Source: Brevundimonas sp.
Lineage (GTDB): Bacteria; Pseudomonadota; Alphaproteobacteria; Caulobacterales; Caulobacteraceae
Assembly: GCA_003248965.1 (NCBI GenBank)
Contig: QFQU01000008.1
Location: 62,001 to 126,000, forward strand
Direction of reading: 5' to 3'
DNA: 64,000 bases
Shown in pieces: positions 52,272-61,051 of the stretch. Each line of letters begins with the position of its first letter. Position 1 is the stretch's first letter. A program made the translations under genes and the position numbers. The notes beneath the pieces are model-generated. The model did no database searches, was not told the origin of the DNA, and saw only the letters and a program-made list of their open reading frames with translations.

Positions 52272-53573
52272 ATGGAGCGGGACCACACAGATGATGCGAA
52301 CCTACGCTGGCTGTTCGTCGATCTGAACGCCTTCTTCGCCAGCGTCGAACAGCAGATGAACCCGGACTGGCGGGGCAAGCCGGTCATCGTGCGGCCGGCG
52401 ATGAGCGAATACACCGGCGCCATCGCCGCCAGCTATGAGAGCAAGGTCTGGGGCGTTCACACAGGGATGCGGGTATCGGAGGCGCGCAAACTGTGCCCCG
52501 ACCTGATCGTCGCCGAGGCAAGGCCGGACCTCTATGTCCGCATTCACAAACAGATCATGGCCGAGATCGACCGCCATGTGCCGGTGTGGAAGGTCGGCTC
52601 CATCGACGAATGTTCGTGCGAACTGCTGGGGTTGGAACGGCGCGAGGTCGAGGCCATCGCCCTGGCCCGGCGGATACAGGCGGGGATCATGGCCAATGTC
52701 GGCGAATGCCTGCGGTCGTCGGTCGGGCTGGCCCCGTCGCGTTTCCTGGCCAAGACCGCGTGCGGCATGAAGAAGCCGGCGGGCCTGACCGTGCTGCGCG
52801 CCCATGAGCTGCCGGGGCCGCTGCTGGACCTGCCGTTGTCGAAATATCCGGGCATAGGCTCGCGGATGCGTGTGCGGCTGGAGGCGGCGGGCGTGACCGA
52901 CACGGCGGGCCTGTGGGCCATGAGCGCGAAACAGGCCCGCGCCGTCTGGAACAGCATCGAGGGCGAACGCATCTGGCGCGGCCTGCATGGGCTGGACAGC
53001 GAACCGACGCCGGAAAAGCCGCCCGCCTCCATCAGCCACAGCCATGTCCTGGCCCAGCAGATGCGGACCCCGGACAAGGCGCGGGCCGTGGCGCGGCGGC
53101 TGGTGGTCAAATGCGGCGCGCGGCTGCGGCGGATGGGGCTGACCGGGGCGACGCTGAGCCTGCATCTGGACATGGGACCAAAGACCACGCCCCGCAGCGC
53201 GCGGCGCGGATGGGAGACGGCGGCCCTGAACTGCGCCCTGTCCCCGACCCAGGACACCTTCGCCCTGCTGCGTGCGCTGGACGGCCTGTGGCGCCAGCTG
53301 GAGCCCGAGATGGAGGCCGGCCGCCTCAGCTATGTCGGCGTCGCCATTCACGGCCTGCAATCGCGCGACGCCTTCGCCGCCGACCTGTTCGCGACCGGCC
53401 CGGATCAGGACGGCCAGGCGCCGTCGCTGCGTCTGTCGCAGGCGCTGGATGCGCTGAACCGTCGCTTCGGCAAGGATACGGTCAGCATCGGCCCCAAGGC
53501 GGGCCTGCCCGACTATATCGGCGCCAAGATCGCCTTCACCCGCATCCCGGACGAGGAGGACTTCTGGGAGTGA
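52272..53573 (+). CDS. Y-family DNA polymerase (DinB/UmuC-like), 433 aa
   Basis: Palm catalytic acids are visible: Asp17 in FVDLNAFFASVEQQ (steric-gate Phe in the FF pair) and Asp112-Glu113 in KVGSIDECSCEL. Finger block PVIVRPAM...GAIAASYESKVWGVHTGM and the helix-hairpin-helix PLSKYPGIGSRMRVRLEAAGV follow, and a little-finger domain ends at about residue 400. It would perform translesion synthesis. No umuD, imuA or dnaE2 partner is adjacent, no clear SOS box was noted, and no beta-clamp motif was identified at the DEEDFWE C-terminus. Sub-type (DinB versus divergent) is uncertain. Confidence 0.88.
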   Translation: MERDHTDDANLRWLFVDLNAFFASVEQQMNPDWRGKPVIVRPAMSEYTGAIAASYESKVWGVHTGMRVSEARKLCPDLIVAEARPDLYVRIHKQIMAEIDRHVPVWKVGSIDECSCELLGLERREVEAIALARRIQAGIMANVGECLRSSVGLAPSRFLAKTACGMKKPAGLTVLRAHELPGPLLDLPLSKYPGIGSRMRVRLEAAGVTDTAGLWAMSAKQARAVWNSIEGERIWRGLHGLDSEPTPEKPPASISHSHVLAQQMRTPDKARAVARRLVVKCGARLRRMGLTGATLSLHLDMGPKTTPRSARRGWETAALNCALSPTQDTFALLRALDGLWRQLEPEMEAGRLSYVGVAIHGLQSRDAFAADLFATGPDQDGQAPSLRLSQALDALNRRFGKDTVSIGPKAGLPDYIGAKIAFTRIPDEEDFWE

Positions 53574-53582
53574 GCCAATCTC

Positions 53583-53743
53583 TTTCGTCATCCTCCGGCA
53601 AGCCGCTTGCGGCGCAGACCGGGGGACCCAGCGGCGCCGAAGGCGAAATCCATCCACGACATGACGAGACGGAGTCCGCGACAGGGTCGCGCTCTCGCGC
53701 GCCGCTGGGTCCCCCGGTCGCTTCGCGCCGGAGGATGACGAAA
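53583..53743. repeat. Nested inverted-repeat element (REP-like)
   Basis: Outer arms of 17 bp (53583-53599 and 53727-53743) and inner arms of 21 bp (53617-53637 and 53699-53719) are perfect inverted copies, enclosing about 60 bases. The inner arm contains CCGGGGGACCCAGCGGCGC. It fills the space between the Y-polymerase and the convergent pncA, and resembles dispersed intergenic palindromes of Caulobacterales genomes. It may also act as a bidirectional transcription stop. Confidence 0.75.
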
Positions 53744-53750
53744 GGAAGGA

Positions 53751-54380
53751 TCAGATAAGCCTGTCGGCCACGATCTCCGTCACACCCAGCGCGCGGAAGC
53801 TGTCCCGCGCGGCGGACTCGGTTTGCGGCGCGATGGCGCGGCTGGCGTCGGCGATGACGACCGCCTCGAACCCTTCGCGCACCGCGTCCTCGGCGGTGAA
53901 ACGGACGCAGTAGTCCAGGGCCAGACCGGCCAGGAACACCCGTTTCACGCCCAGATCGCGCAGCAGACCCGCCAGACCCGTCGGCGTCCGGTGGTCGTTC
54001 TCGAAGAAGCCGGAATAGGAATCGACCGCCGGATTATACCCCTTGCGGATCACGGCGACGGCGCGGTCGAGGGTCGGCTTCACCTCCGGGTGAAAATCCG
54101 CGCCGACCGAGCCCTGAAGACAATGATCCGGCCACAGCATCTGGCGGCCATAGGCGACCTCGATCTCGGTGAAGGGGGCCGCGCCGGGGTGGTTGGAGGC
54201 GAAGGAAATCTGGTCTGGCGTGTGCCAGTCCTGGGTCACGATGACCTTGGCGAACCTTTCCGACAGTTGATTGATCAGGGGCATGATCCCCGCACCGCCC
54301 CGAACCGCCAGCGCCCCGCCCTCGCAGAAGTCGTTCTGCGGGTCGATGACCAGAAGGGCGTCGGCTGGACCGAGGATCAT
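53751..54380 (-). CDS. pncA: Nicotinamidase/pyrazinamidase, 209 aa
   Basis: PncA hydrolyses nicotinamide to nicotinate for NAD salvage. The catalytic triad parts are Asp13 (LLVIDPQNDF), a Lys in the PEVKPTLDRAV block and the nucleophile Cys in LALDYCVRFTA. The metal-binding VTQDWHTPDQISFASNH is intact. The gene precedes fbp on the strand layout, with only 15 bases between the pncA start and the fbp stop, so fbp-pncA may be one unit. Confidence 0.95.
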   Translation of the reverse strand: MILGPADALLVIDPQNDFCEGGALAVRGGAGIMPLINQLSERFAKVIVTQDWHTPDQISFASNHPGAAPFTEIEVAYGRQMLWPDHCLQGSVGADFHPEVKPTLDRAVAVIRKGYNPAVDSYSGFFENDHRTPTGLAGLLRDLGVKRVFLAGLALDYCVRFTAEDAVREGFEAVVIADASRAIAPQTESAARDSFRALGVTEIVADRLI

Positions 54381-54395
54381 GGCTGAGGCTCCAGA

Positions 54396-55367
54396 TCAGG
54401 CGCCCGCGAAGGCGTCGATTTCGTTGGCCGAGCCCAGGGCGACGGGAATGCGCTGGTGCAGCTGCGTCGGCGGAACGTCGAGGATGGCTTGCACGCCGTC
54501 TGTGGTGGCCTTGCCGCCCGCCTGTTCGATCAGAAAGGCCATCGGATTGCCCTCGTACATCAGGCGCAGCTTGCCGGGCTTGTTCGGCTCGCGTTTGTCC
54601 CACGGATAGAAGAAGACGCCGCCGCGCATCAGGATGCGGTGGACATCGGCGACCATGGCCGCGACCCAGCGCATGTTGAAGTTCTTCCCACGCGGACCGT
54701 CCACGCCCTTCAGCAGGTCGCCCACATAGGTCTGCACCGGCTCGGCCCAGTGGCGCAGGTTCGACAGGTTGATGGCGAACTCCTTGGTGTCCGGCGCAAT
54801 GGCGATGGCGTCGTGGGTCAGGATCCAGTCGCCGTCGCCCGCCAGGGTGAAGCCTTTGACCCCGTCGCCGGTCGTCAGGACCAGCATGGTCTGCGGCCCA
54901 TAGAGGGCGTAGAGGGCGGCGACCTGCCGGCGGCCCGGTTGCAGAAAATCGGCCTCGGTCGGCGTCGGGGTGACGGACCGCAGCACCGAAACGATGGTTC
55001 CGACCGGGGCGTTGATGTCGATGTTGGACGACCCGTCCAAGGGGTCGAACAGCACCAGGTATTCACCGGACGGATTGGTCGCCGGCTGAACCTCGTCCAT
55101 CTCCTCGGACGCGACGCCGGCGACGGCGGGGCAGGTCAGCAGGGCGTCGGTCAGCATGTCGTTGGTCATGACGTCGAGCTTCTTCTGCTCCTCGTCCTGG
55201 ACGTTGATCTGGCCCGATGCGCCGAGGACTCCCGCCAGTGCGCCGCCGGCGACGACCCGGCTGATCTCGGTGCAGGTGGCGGCGACCACGGTCAGGACCG
55301 ACTTCAGCCCCTCGGGCGCGTCCAAAGCGGCGATGTGGGCGTCGAGGCGGGTGCGGTCGGCGGTCAT
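54396..55367 (-). CDS. fbp: Fructose-1,6-bisphosphatase class I, 323 aa
   Basis: Fbp removes the 1-phosphate in gluconeogenesis. Metal site FDPLDGSSNIDIN and the active-site Glu in ASEEMDEVQ are present, with YGPQTMLVLTTGDG and GGVFFYPWDKREPNKPGKLRLMYEGNPMAF further along. I chose the ATG at 55367 (MTADRTRLDAHI) because it fits the family length; an ATG at 55421 is an alternative. A longer frame to 55619 crosses the riboswitch and is rejected. Confidence 0.94.
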   Translation of the reverse strand: MTADRTRLDAHIAALDAPEGLKSVLTVVAATCTEISRVVAGGALAGVLGASGQINVQDEEQKKLDVMTNDMLTDALLTCPAVAGVASEEMDEVQPATNPSGEYLVLFDPLDGSSNIDINAPVGTIVSVLRSVTPTPTEADFLQPGRRQVAALYALYGPQTMLVLTTGDGVKGFTLAGDGDWILTHDAIAIAPDTKEFAINLSNLRHWAEPVQTYVGDLLKGVDGPRGKNFNMRWVAAMVADVHRILMRGGVFFYPWDKREPNKPGKLRLMYEGNPMAFLIEQAGGKATTDGVQAILDVPPTQLHQRIPVALGSANEIDAFAGA

Positions 55368-55519
55368 GCGGTCGGTCCGGTGCAGCGAAGAGGTCGCCCT
55401 GTTCTTGGCGGGCGCAGGCATGGAGAGCAAGGGCGAGCGGTCGGCAGAGGCCGTCAACTGTGACCAGGCCCCGCCAAACCGCGCCCGCGCTTGACTTGGG
55501 ACCGGAGTCGGTGGCTTAG

Positions 55520-55755
55520 GTCGTTCGCTCTCGCGGGAGAGATCGGCGCGCCTCGGCGGGTCGACGCCGAAGGCGCAACCGCCCCGGAAACGCTCAGGCA
55601 AACGGACCGCGAAGCACACGGACGCTGGAAAGCCGCCTAGGATTCATCGGATCTGGGGGCGCGCCGACGGAGCAAGGCGCCATGGTATCGGCGCCGGAAT
55701 CTCTCAGGCTTCAGGACAGCGGGGGCGCGAAGACGGCGGAGCTCCGCCCCCAGAC
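55520..55755 (+). promoter_or_regulatory. Tandem glycine riboswitch upstream of gcvT
   Basis: Two aptamers are visible. The first has GGGAGAGATCGG, GCCGAAGGCGCAACCGCC, CTCAGGCAAACGGACCGC and GACGCTGGAAAGCC. The second has GCGCCGACGGAGCAAGGCG, CCGGAATCTCTCAGGC and TTCAGGACAGCGGGGGC. The strand TCTGGGGGCG (55652-55661) is exactly complementary to CGCCCCCAGA (55745-55754), while GCGGGGGC in the second aptamer can pair with the same strand, giving a candidate switch. Glycine binding should turn on glycine cleavage. No further gene lies in the 55368-55776 gap. Confidence 0.95.
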
Positions 55756-55776
55756 GCGACCGTGAAAGCCTGAACC

Positions 55777-56889
55777 ATGACCGATCAGACCTTGAAAACC
55801 ACGCCCCTGAACGCCGCCCACCGGCGCCTGAGCGCCCGCATGGTCGGCTTCGGCGGCTATGACATGCCGGTCCAATATGAAGGCGTGCTGGCCGAACACC
55901 GCTGGACCCGCGAACACGCCGGCCTGTTCGACGTGTCCCACATGGGCCAGTGCAAGATCACGGGCGCGGACGCCGTCGCCCAGTTCGAACGGTTCGTGCC
56001 CGGCGACTATGAGATTCTGAAGGCGGGCAAGCAGAAATACAGCCTTCTGCTGAACACGGACGGCGGCATAATCGACGACCTGATGGCCGGTCGTCCCGAC
56101 CATGACGGCCTGTTCGTCGTCGTCAATGCGGGCAACAAGGACGAGGATTTCGCCTTCTGGACCGCCAATCTGCAGGGCGACGCCAAACTGACTGTGCTGG
56201 ACCGCGCCCTGATCGCCATCCAGGGCCCCGAGGCCGCCGAGGTCATGGCCGCGCACGAGCCGGTTCTGGCCGAGATGGGCTTCATGGAGACCGCCCGGCT
56301 GATGCTGTTCGGCGTCGACTGCTACGTCTCCCGCTCGGGCTACACCGGCGAGGACGGCTATGAGATTTCGGTCCCGGCGGACCAGGCCGAGCGCATCTGG
56401 AACACCCTGCTGGAAGACGCCCGCGTCAAGCCGATCGGCCTGGGCGCCCGCGACAGCCTTCGCCTCGAAGCCGGTCTGCCGCTGCACGGCCACGACATCG
56501 ACCCGACTACCTCGCCCGTCGAAGGCGCCCTGACCTTCGCCCTGTCCAAGTCACGTAAGGAACGCGCCGACTTCGCGGGCGCTGAACGCATCCTGAAGGA
56601 ACTGGCCGACGGTCCCTCCCGCGTCCGCGTCGGCCTGATCGTCAAGGAAGGCGCCCCGGCCCGCGAAGGCGCCGAGATCGCCGACATGGACGGCGATGTC
56701 ATCGGCAAGGTCACATCGGGCGGCCCCTCCCCCACCCTGGGCAAAAACATCGCCATGGGCTTCGTCCCGCCCGCCTTCGCGGCGCTGGGCACGGAACTGA
56801 AGGTCATCGTGCGCGGCAAGTCCGCCGCCGCCGAGGTCGTCGCCATGCCCTTCGTGGCGCAACGCTATTACCGCAAACCCAAAGCCTGA
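55777..56889 (+). CDS. gcvT: Aminomethyltransferase (glycine cleavage T protein), 370 aa
   Basis: GcvT transfers the methylene from the H-protein-bound aminomethyl group to tetrahydrofolate. Family blocks are MVGFGGYDMPVQYEGVLAEH, GLFDVSHMGQ, VSRSGYTGEDGYEI, LGARDSLRLEAGLPLHGHD and MGFVPPAFAALG. It is the first gene of the glycine-riboswitch operon and is followed by gcvH after 11 bases. Confidence 0.97.
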   Translation: MTDQTLKTTPLNAAHRRLSARMVGFGGYDMPVQYEGVLAEHRWTREHAGLFDVSHMGQCKITGADAVAQFERFVPGDYEILKAGKQKYSLLLNTDGGIIDDLMAGRPDHDGLFVVVNAGNKDEDFAFWTANLQGDAKLTVLDRALIAIQGPEAAEVMAAHEPVLAEMGFMETARLMLFGVDCYVSRSGYTGEDGYEISVPADQAERIWNTLLEDARVKPIGLGARDSLRLEAGLPLHGHDIDPTTSPVEGALTFALSKSRKERADFAGAERILKELADGPSRVRVGLIVKEGAPAREGAEIADMDGDVIGKVTSGGPSPTLGKNIAMGFVPPAFAALGTELKVIVRGKSAAAEVVAMPFVAQRYYRKPKA

Positions 56890-56900
56890 GAGATCAGACC

Positions 56901-57266
56901 ATGAAATTCACCAAGGATCACGAGTGGGTCAGCCTGGACGGCGACATCGCCACCGTCGGCATCTCCAAACACGCCGCCGACGCTCTGGGCGACGTGGTGT
57001 TCGTGGAAGTGCCCGAGGTCGGCAAGACCGTCTCCAAGGGCGACAGCTTCGCCGTGGTCGAGAGCGTCAAGGCCGCCTCGGACGTCTATGCCCCCGTCTC
57101 GGGCGAGGTGATCGAGGCCAATGACGCCCTGTCCACCGCCCCGGAGACCGTCAACGCGGCCGCCGAAGCCGACGGCTGGTTCGCCAGGATCAAGGTCTCG
57201 GACGCCGCCGAACTGGACGCCCTGATGGACCAGGCCGCCTACGACGCCTTCCTGGCCACGCTGTAA
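56901..57266 (+). CDS. gcvH: Glycine cleavage H protein, 121 aa
   Basis: The lipoyl Lys is Lys57 in VVESVKAASDVYAPV. The protein carries the aminomethyl intermediate between P, T and L proteins. Flanking blocks (KDHEWVSLDGDIATVGISKHA) are conserved. It is separated from gcvPA by a long inverted repeat. Confidence 0.97.
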   Translation: MKFTKDHEWVSLDGDIATVGISKHAADALGDVVFVEVPEVGKTVSKGDSFAVVESVKAASDVYAPVSGEVIEANDALSTAPETVNAAAEADGWFARIKVSDAAELDALMDQAAYDAFLATL

Positions 57267-57270
57267 TTTC

Positions 57271-57400
57271 ATCCGCTCATCCCCGCGAAGGCGGGGACCC
57301 AGCTCTTTCGCGAGAACGGCGCTGGGACGAGCGGAAAACTCCTCCGGCCACATCGGTCGCCCAAAGCACCAGGTCCCCGCCTTCGCGGGGATGAGCGGAT
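57271..57400. repeat. Perfect 29-bp inverted repeat between gcvH and gcvPA
   Basis: Arms 57271-57299 and 57372-57400 are perfect inverted copies containing CCCCGCGAAGGCGGGGACC, enclosing 72 bases. The right arm ends six bases before the gcvPA ATG. It looks like a dispersed REP-type palindrome common in alphaproteobacteria. It can fold into a very stable stem in the transcript and could stabilise the upstream mRNA, attenuate read-through or be a mobile remnant. Confidence 0.85.
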
Positions 57401-57406
57401 TAGAAC

Positions 57407-58753
57407 ATGCGCTACCTCCCCCTGACGCCCGACGACCGCACGGCGATGCTCGCCGCCATCGGCGCGAAATCCATCGATGATCTATTCGTGGACGTGCCGG
57501 AAAACGCGCGCCTGGCCGGTCCCGTCGATCTGCCCCGCGTGGCGGGCGAGCTGGAGGTCGAGCGCGCCCTGTCCGCCATGGCCGCCAAGAACGCGACGGC
57601 CGGCGCCGTGCCCTTCTTCTGCGGCGCGGGGGCCTATAAGCACCACGTCCCGGCGACGGTGGATCACGTGATCCAGCGGTCCGAGTTCCTGACCAGCTAC
57701 ACCCCCTATCAGCCGGAAATCGCGCAAGGGACCCTGCAGTATCTGTACGAGTTCCAGACCCAGGTCGCGAACCTGACCGGAATGCCGATCGCCAACGCAT
57801 CCCTCTATGACGGCTCGACCGCCATGGCCGAGGGCGTGCTGATGGCGACGCGCGTGACCCGCCGCAACAAGGCGGTGATCTCGGGCGGCGTTCACCCCCA
57901 CTACGTCAAGGCGACCGAGACCGTTGTTCACGCCGTCGGCGTGGAGACGCAGGTGCTGGCCCCGGCCTTCGACGCCGAGGCCGCCGTCATCGACCAGATC
58001 GGCCCCGACACCGCCTGCGTCGTCGTCCAGACCCCCAACGTCTTCGGCACCGCCACCGATGTGACCAAGATCGCCGAGGCCGCCCACGCCGCCGGCGCCC
58101 TGCTGATCGTCGTGGTCACGGAGGCCGTGTCGATGGGCCTGCTGAAATCGCCCGGCGAGATGGGCGCCGACATCGTCGCCGCCGAAGGCCAGTCGATCGG
58201 CAACGCCCTGAACTTCGGCGGCCCCTATGTCGGCCTGTTCGCCACGCGCGAGAAGCTGATCCGCCAGATGCCCGGCCGTCTGACCGGCGAGACCGTGGAC
58301 GCGGACGGCGAGCGCGGCTTCGTCCTGACCCTGTCCACGCGCGAGCAGCACATCCGCCGCGACAAGGCGACCTCGAACATCTGCACCAACTCGGGCCTGT
58401 GCACCCTGGCCTTCACCATCCACATGAGCCTGCTGGGCGAGACGGGCCTGCGTAAACTGGCCCTGCTGAACCACGAAAAAGCCGTCGCCACGCGCGATGC
58501 GCTGGCGGCCATTCCGGGCGTGGAAGTCCTCACCCCGCGCTTCTTCAACGAGTTCGCCGTCCGCCTGCCCAAACCCGCCGCCGAGGTGGTGGATGCTCTG
58601 GCTGCCCATCACATCCTGGCGGGCGTGCCCTACAGCCGCCTGGCGCCCGACGCCGGTATGGACGACGTCCTGCTGGTCGCCGCGACCGAGACAACGCTGG
58701 ATGCGGACATCCAGATCCTCGCCAAGTCCCTCTCCAAAGTCCTGGCCGCCTAA
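57407..58753 (+). CDS. gcvPA: Glycine dehydrogenase (decarboxylating) subunit 1, 448 aa
   Basis: This is the N-terminal half of a split P-protein (gcvP1). Blocks include FFCGAGAYKHHVPATVDHVI, SYTPYQPEIAQGTLQYLYEFQ, NASLYDGSTAMAEGVLMA and GPYVGLFATREKLIRQMPGR. With GcvPB it forms the heteromeric PLP enzyme that decarboxylates glycine. Split P is common in alphaproteobacteria and Firmicutes. The ribosome site is weak because of the adjacent repeat. Confidence 0.96.
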   Translation: MRYLPLTPDDRTAMLAAIGAKSIDDLFVDVPENARLAGPVDLPRVAGELEVERALSAMAAKNATAGAVPFFCGAGAYKHHVPATVDHVIQRSEFLTSYTPYQPEIAQGTLQYLYEFQTQVANLTGMPIANASLYDGSTAMAEGVLMATRVTRRNKAVISGGVHPHYVKATETVVHAVGVETQVLAPAFDAEAAVIDQIGPDTACVVVQTPNVFGTATDVTKIAEAAHAAGALLIVVVTEAVSMGLLKSPGEMGADIVAAEGQSIGNALNFGGPYVGLFATREKLIRQMPGRLTGETVDADGERGFVLTLSTREQHIRRDKATSNICTNSGLCTLAFTIHMSLLGETGLRKLALLNHEKAVATRDALAAIPGVEVLTPRFFNEFAVRLPKPAAEVVDALAAHHILAGVPYSRLAPDAGMDDVLLVAATETTLDADIQILAKSLSKVLAA

Positions 58754-58765
58754 GGGAAACCGATC

Positions 58766-60334
58766 ATGAGCACCATGAACACCGTCGGCCGTCCGACCGC
58801 CCCGAACGCCGTGACCACAAAGCCCGCCACCCTGACCGGCGGACGCGGCCTGTTGCAGGACGAGGCCCTGATCTTCGAGGGCGAAGGCTGGGGCAAGAGC
58901 GGCGTCGATCTGCCGGAACCCAGGACAGACGGCGCCGACCTGGGCGACCTGGTCCGCAAGGACCCGATCGGCCTGCCCGGCCTGTCAGAGCCCGAGGCCA
59001 TGCGCCACTATGTGCGCTTGTCGCAGAAGAACCACGCCATTGACCTGGCCATCTATCCGCTGGGGTCGTGCACGATGAAGCACAACCCGCGCCTGAACGA
59101 GAAGATGGCGCGCCTGCCTGGCTTCTCCGACATCCACCCGCTGCAGCCGATCTCGACGGTTCAGGGCGCGCTGGAGCTGATGGATACGCTGGCCCACTGG
59201 CTGAAGACCCTGACCGGAATGCCGGCCGTGGCCCTGTCGCCCAAGGCCGGCGCGCATGGCGAACTGTGCGGCCTGATGGCCATCCGCGCCGCCCACGAAG
59301 CCTCGGGCCAGCATGAGAAGCGCCGCAAGGTTCTGGTGCCCACGTCCGCCCACGGCACCAACCCGGCCACCGCCGCCTTCGTCGGCTATTCGGTGGTGGA
59401 AGTGGCCCAGACCGAGGACGGCCGCGTGGACGTCGCCGACCTGGCGTCCAAGCTGGGCGACGACGTCGCCGCCATCATGGTCACGAACCCCAACACCTGC
59501 GGCCTGTTCGAGCGCGACATCCTGGAGATCAGCCGCCTGACGCATGAGGCGGGCGCCTATTTCTACTGCGACGGCGCCAACTTCAACGCCATCGTCGGCC
59601 GGGTCCGTCCGGGCGATCTGGGCGTGGACGCCATGCACATCAACCTGCACAAGACCTTCTCCACGCCCCATGGCGGCGGCGGTCCGGGCGCGGGTCCGGT
59701 TGTCCTGTCCGAGGCCCTGGCCCCCTTCGCCCCGGCGCCGTGGGTCGTGCATGACGACGGCGGCTATCGCCTGATCGAGCGCGAGGAAGACGAGGCCGAG
59801 CAAGCCTTTGGCCGTCTGTGCGCCTTCCAGGGCCAGATGGGCATGTACACGCGCGCCCTGTCCTACATGATGTCGCACGGCGCCGACGGCCTGCGTCAGG
59901 TCGCCGAGGACGCCGTCCTGAACGCGAACTACATCAAGGCCCGCCTGTCGGACCTGATGTCGGCCGCCTTCCCCGACGGCCCCTGCATGCACGAGGCCCT
60001 GTTCGACGACGAATGGCTGAAGGGCACGGACATCACCACGCTCGACTTCGCCAAGGCGATGATCGACGAGGGCTTCCACCCTATGACCATGTATTTCCCG
60101 CTGGTCGTCCACGGGGCCATGTTGATCGAGCCGACGGAGACGGAATCCAAGGCCGAGTTGGACCGCTTTATCGAAGCCATGCGCCTGCTGGCCCAGGCCG
60201 CAAAGGCGGGCGACGTGGATCGCTTCAAGGGCGCGCCCTTCCATGCCCCGATGCGTCGTCTGGACGAAACCCGCGCCGCCCGCTCCCCGGTGCTGCGCTG
60301 GACGGCGCCGGAAGGGTCGAACCAGGCGGCCTGA
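58766..60334 (+). CDS. gcvPB: Glycine dehydrogenase (decarboxylating) subunit 2, 522 aa
   Basis: The C-terminal half of the split P-protein. Lys296 in HINLHKTFSTPHGGGGPG is the PLP-binding residue. Other blocks are YPLGSCTMKHNPR, SPKAGAHGELCG and NPNTCGLFERDILEI. AGGGAAA precedes the ATG at good spacing and it is 12 bases from gcvPA. It ends the operon. Confidence 0.96.
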   Translation: MSTMNTVGRPTAPNAVTTKPATLTGGRGLLQDEALIFEGEGWGKSGVDLPEPRTDGADLGDLVRKDPIGLPGLSEPEAMRHYVRLSQKNHAIDLAIYPLGSCTMKHNPRLNEKMARLPGFSDIHPLQPISTVQGALELMDTLAHWLKTLTGMPAVALSPKAGAHGELCGLMAIRAAHEASGQHEKRRKVLVPTSAHGTNPATAAFVGYSVVEVAQTEDGRVDVADLASKLGDDVAAIMVTNPNTCGLFERDILEISRLTHEAGAYFYCDGANFNAIVGRVRPGDLGVDAMHINLHKTFSTPHGGGGPGAGPVVLSEALAPFAPAPWVVHDDGGYRLIEREEDEAEQAFGRLCAFQGQMGMYTRALSYMMSHGADGLRQVAEDAVLNANYIKARLSDLMSAAFPDGPCMHEALFDDEWLKGTDITTLDFAKAMIDEGFHPMTMYFPLVVHGAMLIEPTETESKAELDRFIEAMRLLAQAAKAGDVDRFKGAPFHAPMRRLDETRAARSPVLRWTAPEGSNQAA

Positions 60335-60351
60335 CCGCCGACGACGGTTGT

Positions 60352-60376
60352 GGTCCCGGGGTTCGCCCCCGGGACC
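60352..60376. terminator. GC-rich hairpin between gcvPB and the tetR gene
   Basis: GGTCCCGGG and CCCGGGACC (9 bp) enclose a 7-base loop, 18 bases after gcvPB and touching the stop codon of the convergent TetR gene. No T-tract follows, so intrinsic termination is only possible, not clear. Confidence 0.45.
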
Positions 60377-60972
60377 TATCCCGCCGCCTGTCTCAAGGCG
60401 GCGAAGGCGGCGCGGCCGAACGTCTCGGGCGGCGCGTCGGGTTGGGCCAGCCAAGCGTCGACCGACAGTTTCAGGATACTGACCGCCGCGCCCGCCACGA
60501 CGCGACAGGCGATGTCGTCCGGCGCCAGCCCCTTGCGCTTCGCCAGCGCCTCGGCCAGCAACCGCTCAACCTGGGCATATTTCGCTTGATCCCCGGCCAT
60601 CAGCGAGGGCGTGGCGTGGATCAGGACGGCCACGGCCTTCATCTCGTCGGACAGAGGCTGCCGCGCCAGATCGAGCAGCGCATTCTCCACCATGTCCAGC
60701 AGGGGTTCGTCCGCCGGCCGCGCGGCGACGGCGTCGGCCACCTGCTGCGGAAAACCGGCCTTGGCCGACAGGACGATCTCCTCCTTGGAGCCAAAATAGT
60801 TCAGCAGGGTGCGGCGCGACACCTCTGCGGCCTCGGCCACCTCGTCCAGAGTGGTTGCCTCGAACCCCCGCTCAAGAAACAGGCGCAGGCCCTCGGCCTG
60901 GATACGGGCGTGAGTGTTGGCGCGCTTGCGGTCGCGCAGGCCCCGGTCCGTGTCGGAAATCTTATCTTGCAC
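60376..60972 (-). CDS. TetR-family transcriptional regulator, 198 aa
   Basis: The N-terminal HTH (about residues 15-60) has LRLFLERGFEATTLDEVAEAAEVSRRTLLNYFGSKEEI, the classic TetR pattern, followed by an all-helical ligand domain. The GTG start lies four bases from a large palindrome, so the protein probably represses itself and the divergent SDR gene. No ribosome site is obvious, so a leaderless start is possible. The ligand is unknown. Confidence 0.9.
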   Translation of the reverse strand: MQDKISDTDRGLRDRKRANTHARIQAEGLRLFLERGFEATTLDEVAEAAEVSRRTLLNYFGSKEEIVLSAKAGFPQQVADAVAARPADEPLLDMVENALLDLARQPLSDEMKAVAVLIHATPSLMAGDQAKYAQVERLLAEALAKRKGLAPDDIACRVVAGAAVSILKLSVDAWLAQPDAPPETFGRAAFAALRQAAG

Positions 60973-60975
60973 TTA

Positions 60976-61006
60976 TTGCATATTTGCACCGGATGCAGAT
61001 ATGCAA
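60976..61006. promoter_or_regulatory. Palindromic operator between tetR and SDR genes
   Basis: TTGCATATTTGCA and TGCAGATATGCAA are 13-bp inverted copies with one mismatch, separated by CCGGA. The size and symmetry fit a TetR dimer operator. It sits just upstream of the regulator start and 46 bases before the SDR start, so both promoters would be covered. Confidence 0.8.
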
Positions 61007-61051
61007 GCCGGAGCCCTTCACGACGACTCTTTTCACGAACAGGATAGCCCC

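Noticed and set aside
56868..57800. 310-codon minus-strand frame over gcvH and gcvPA
   Set aside because: Spans the 29-bp repeat and antisense gcv; contains translated repeat, no domain.
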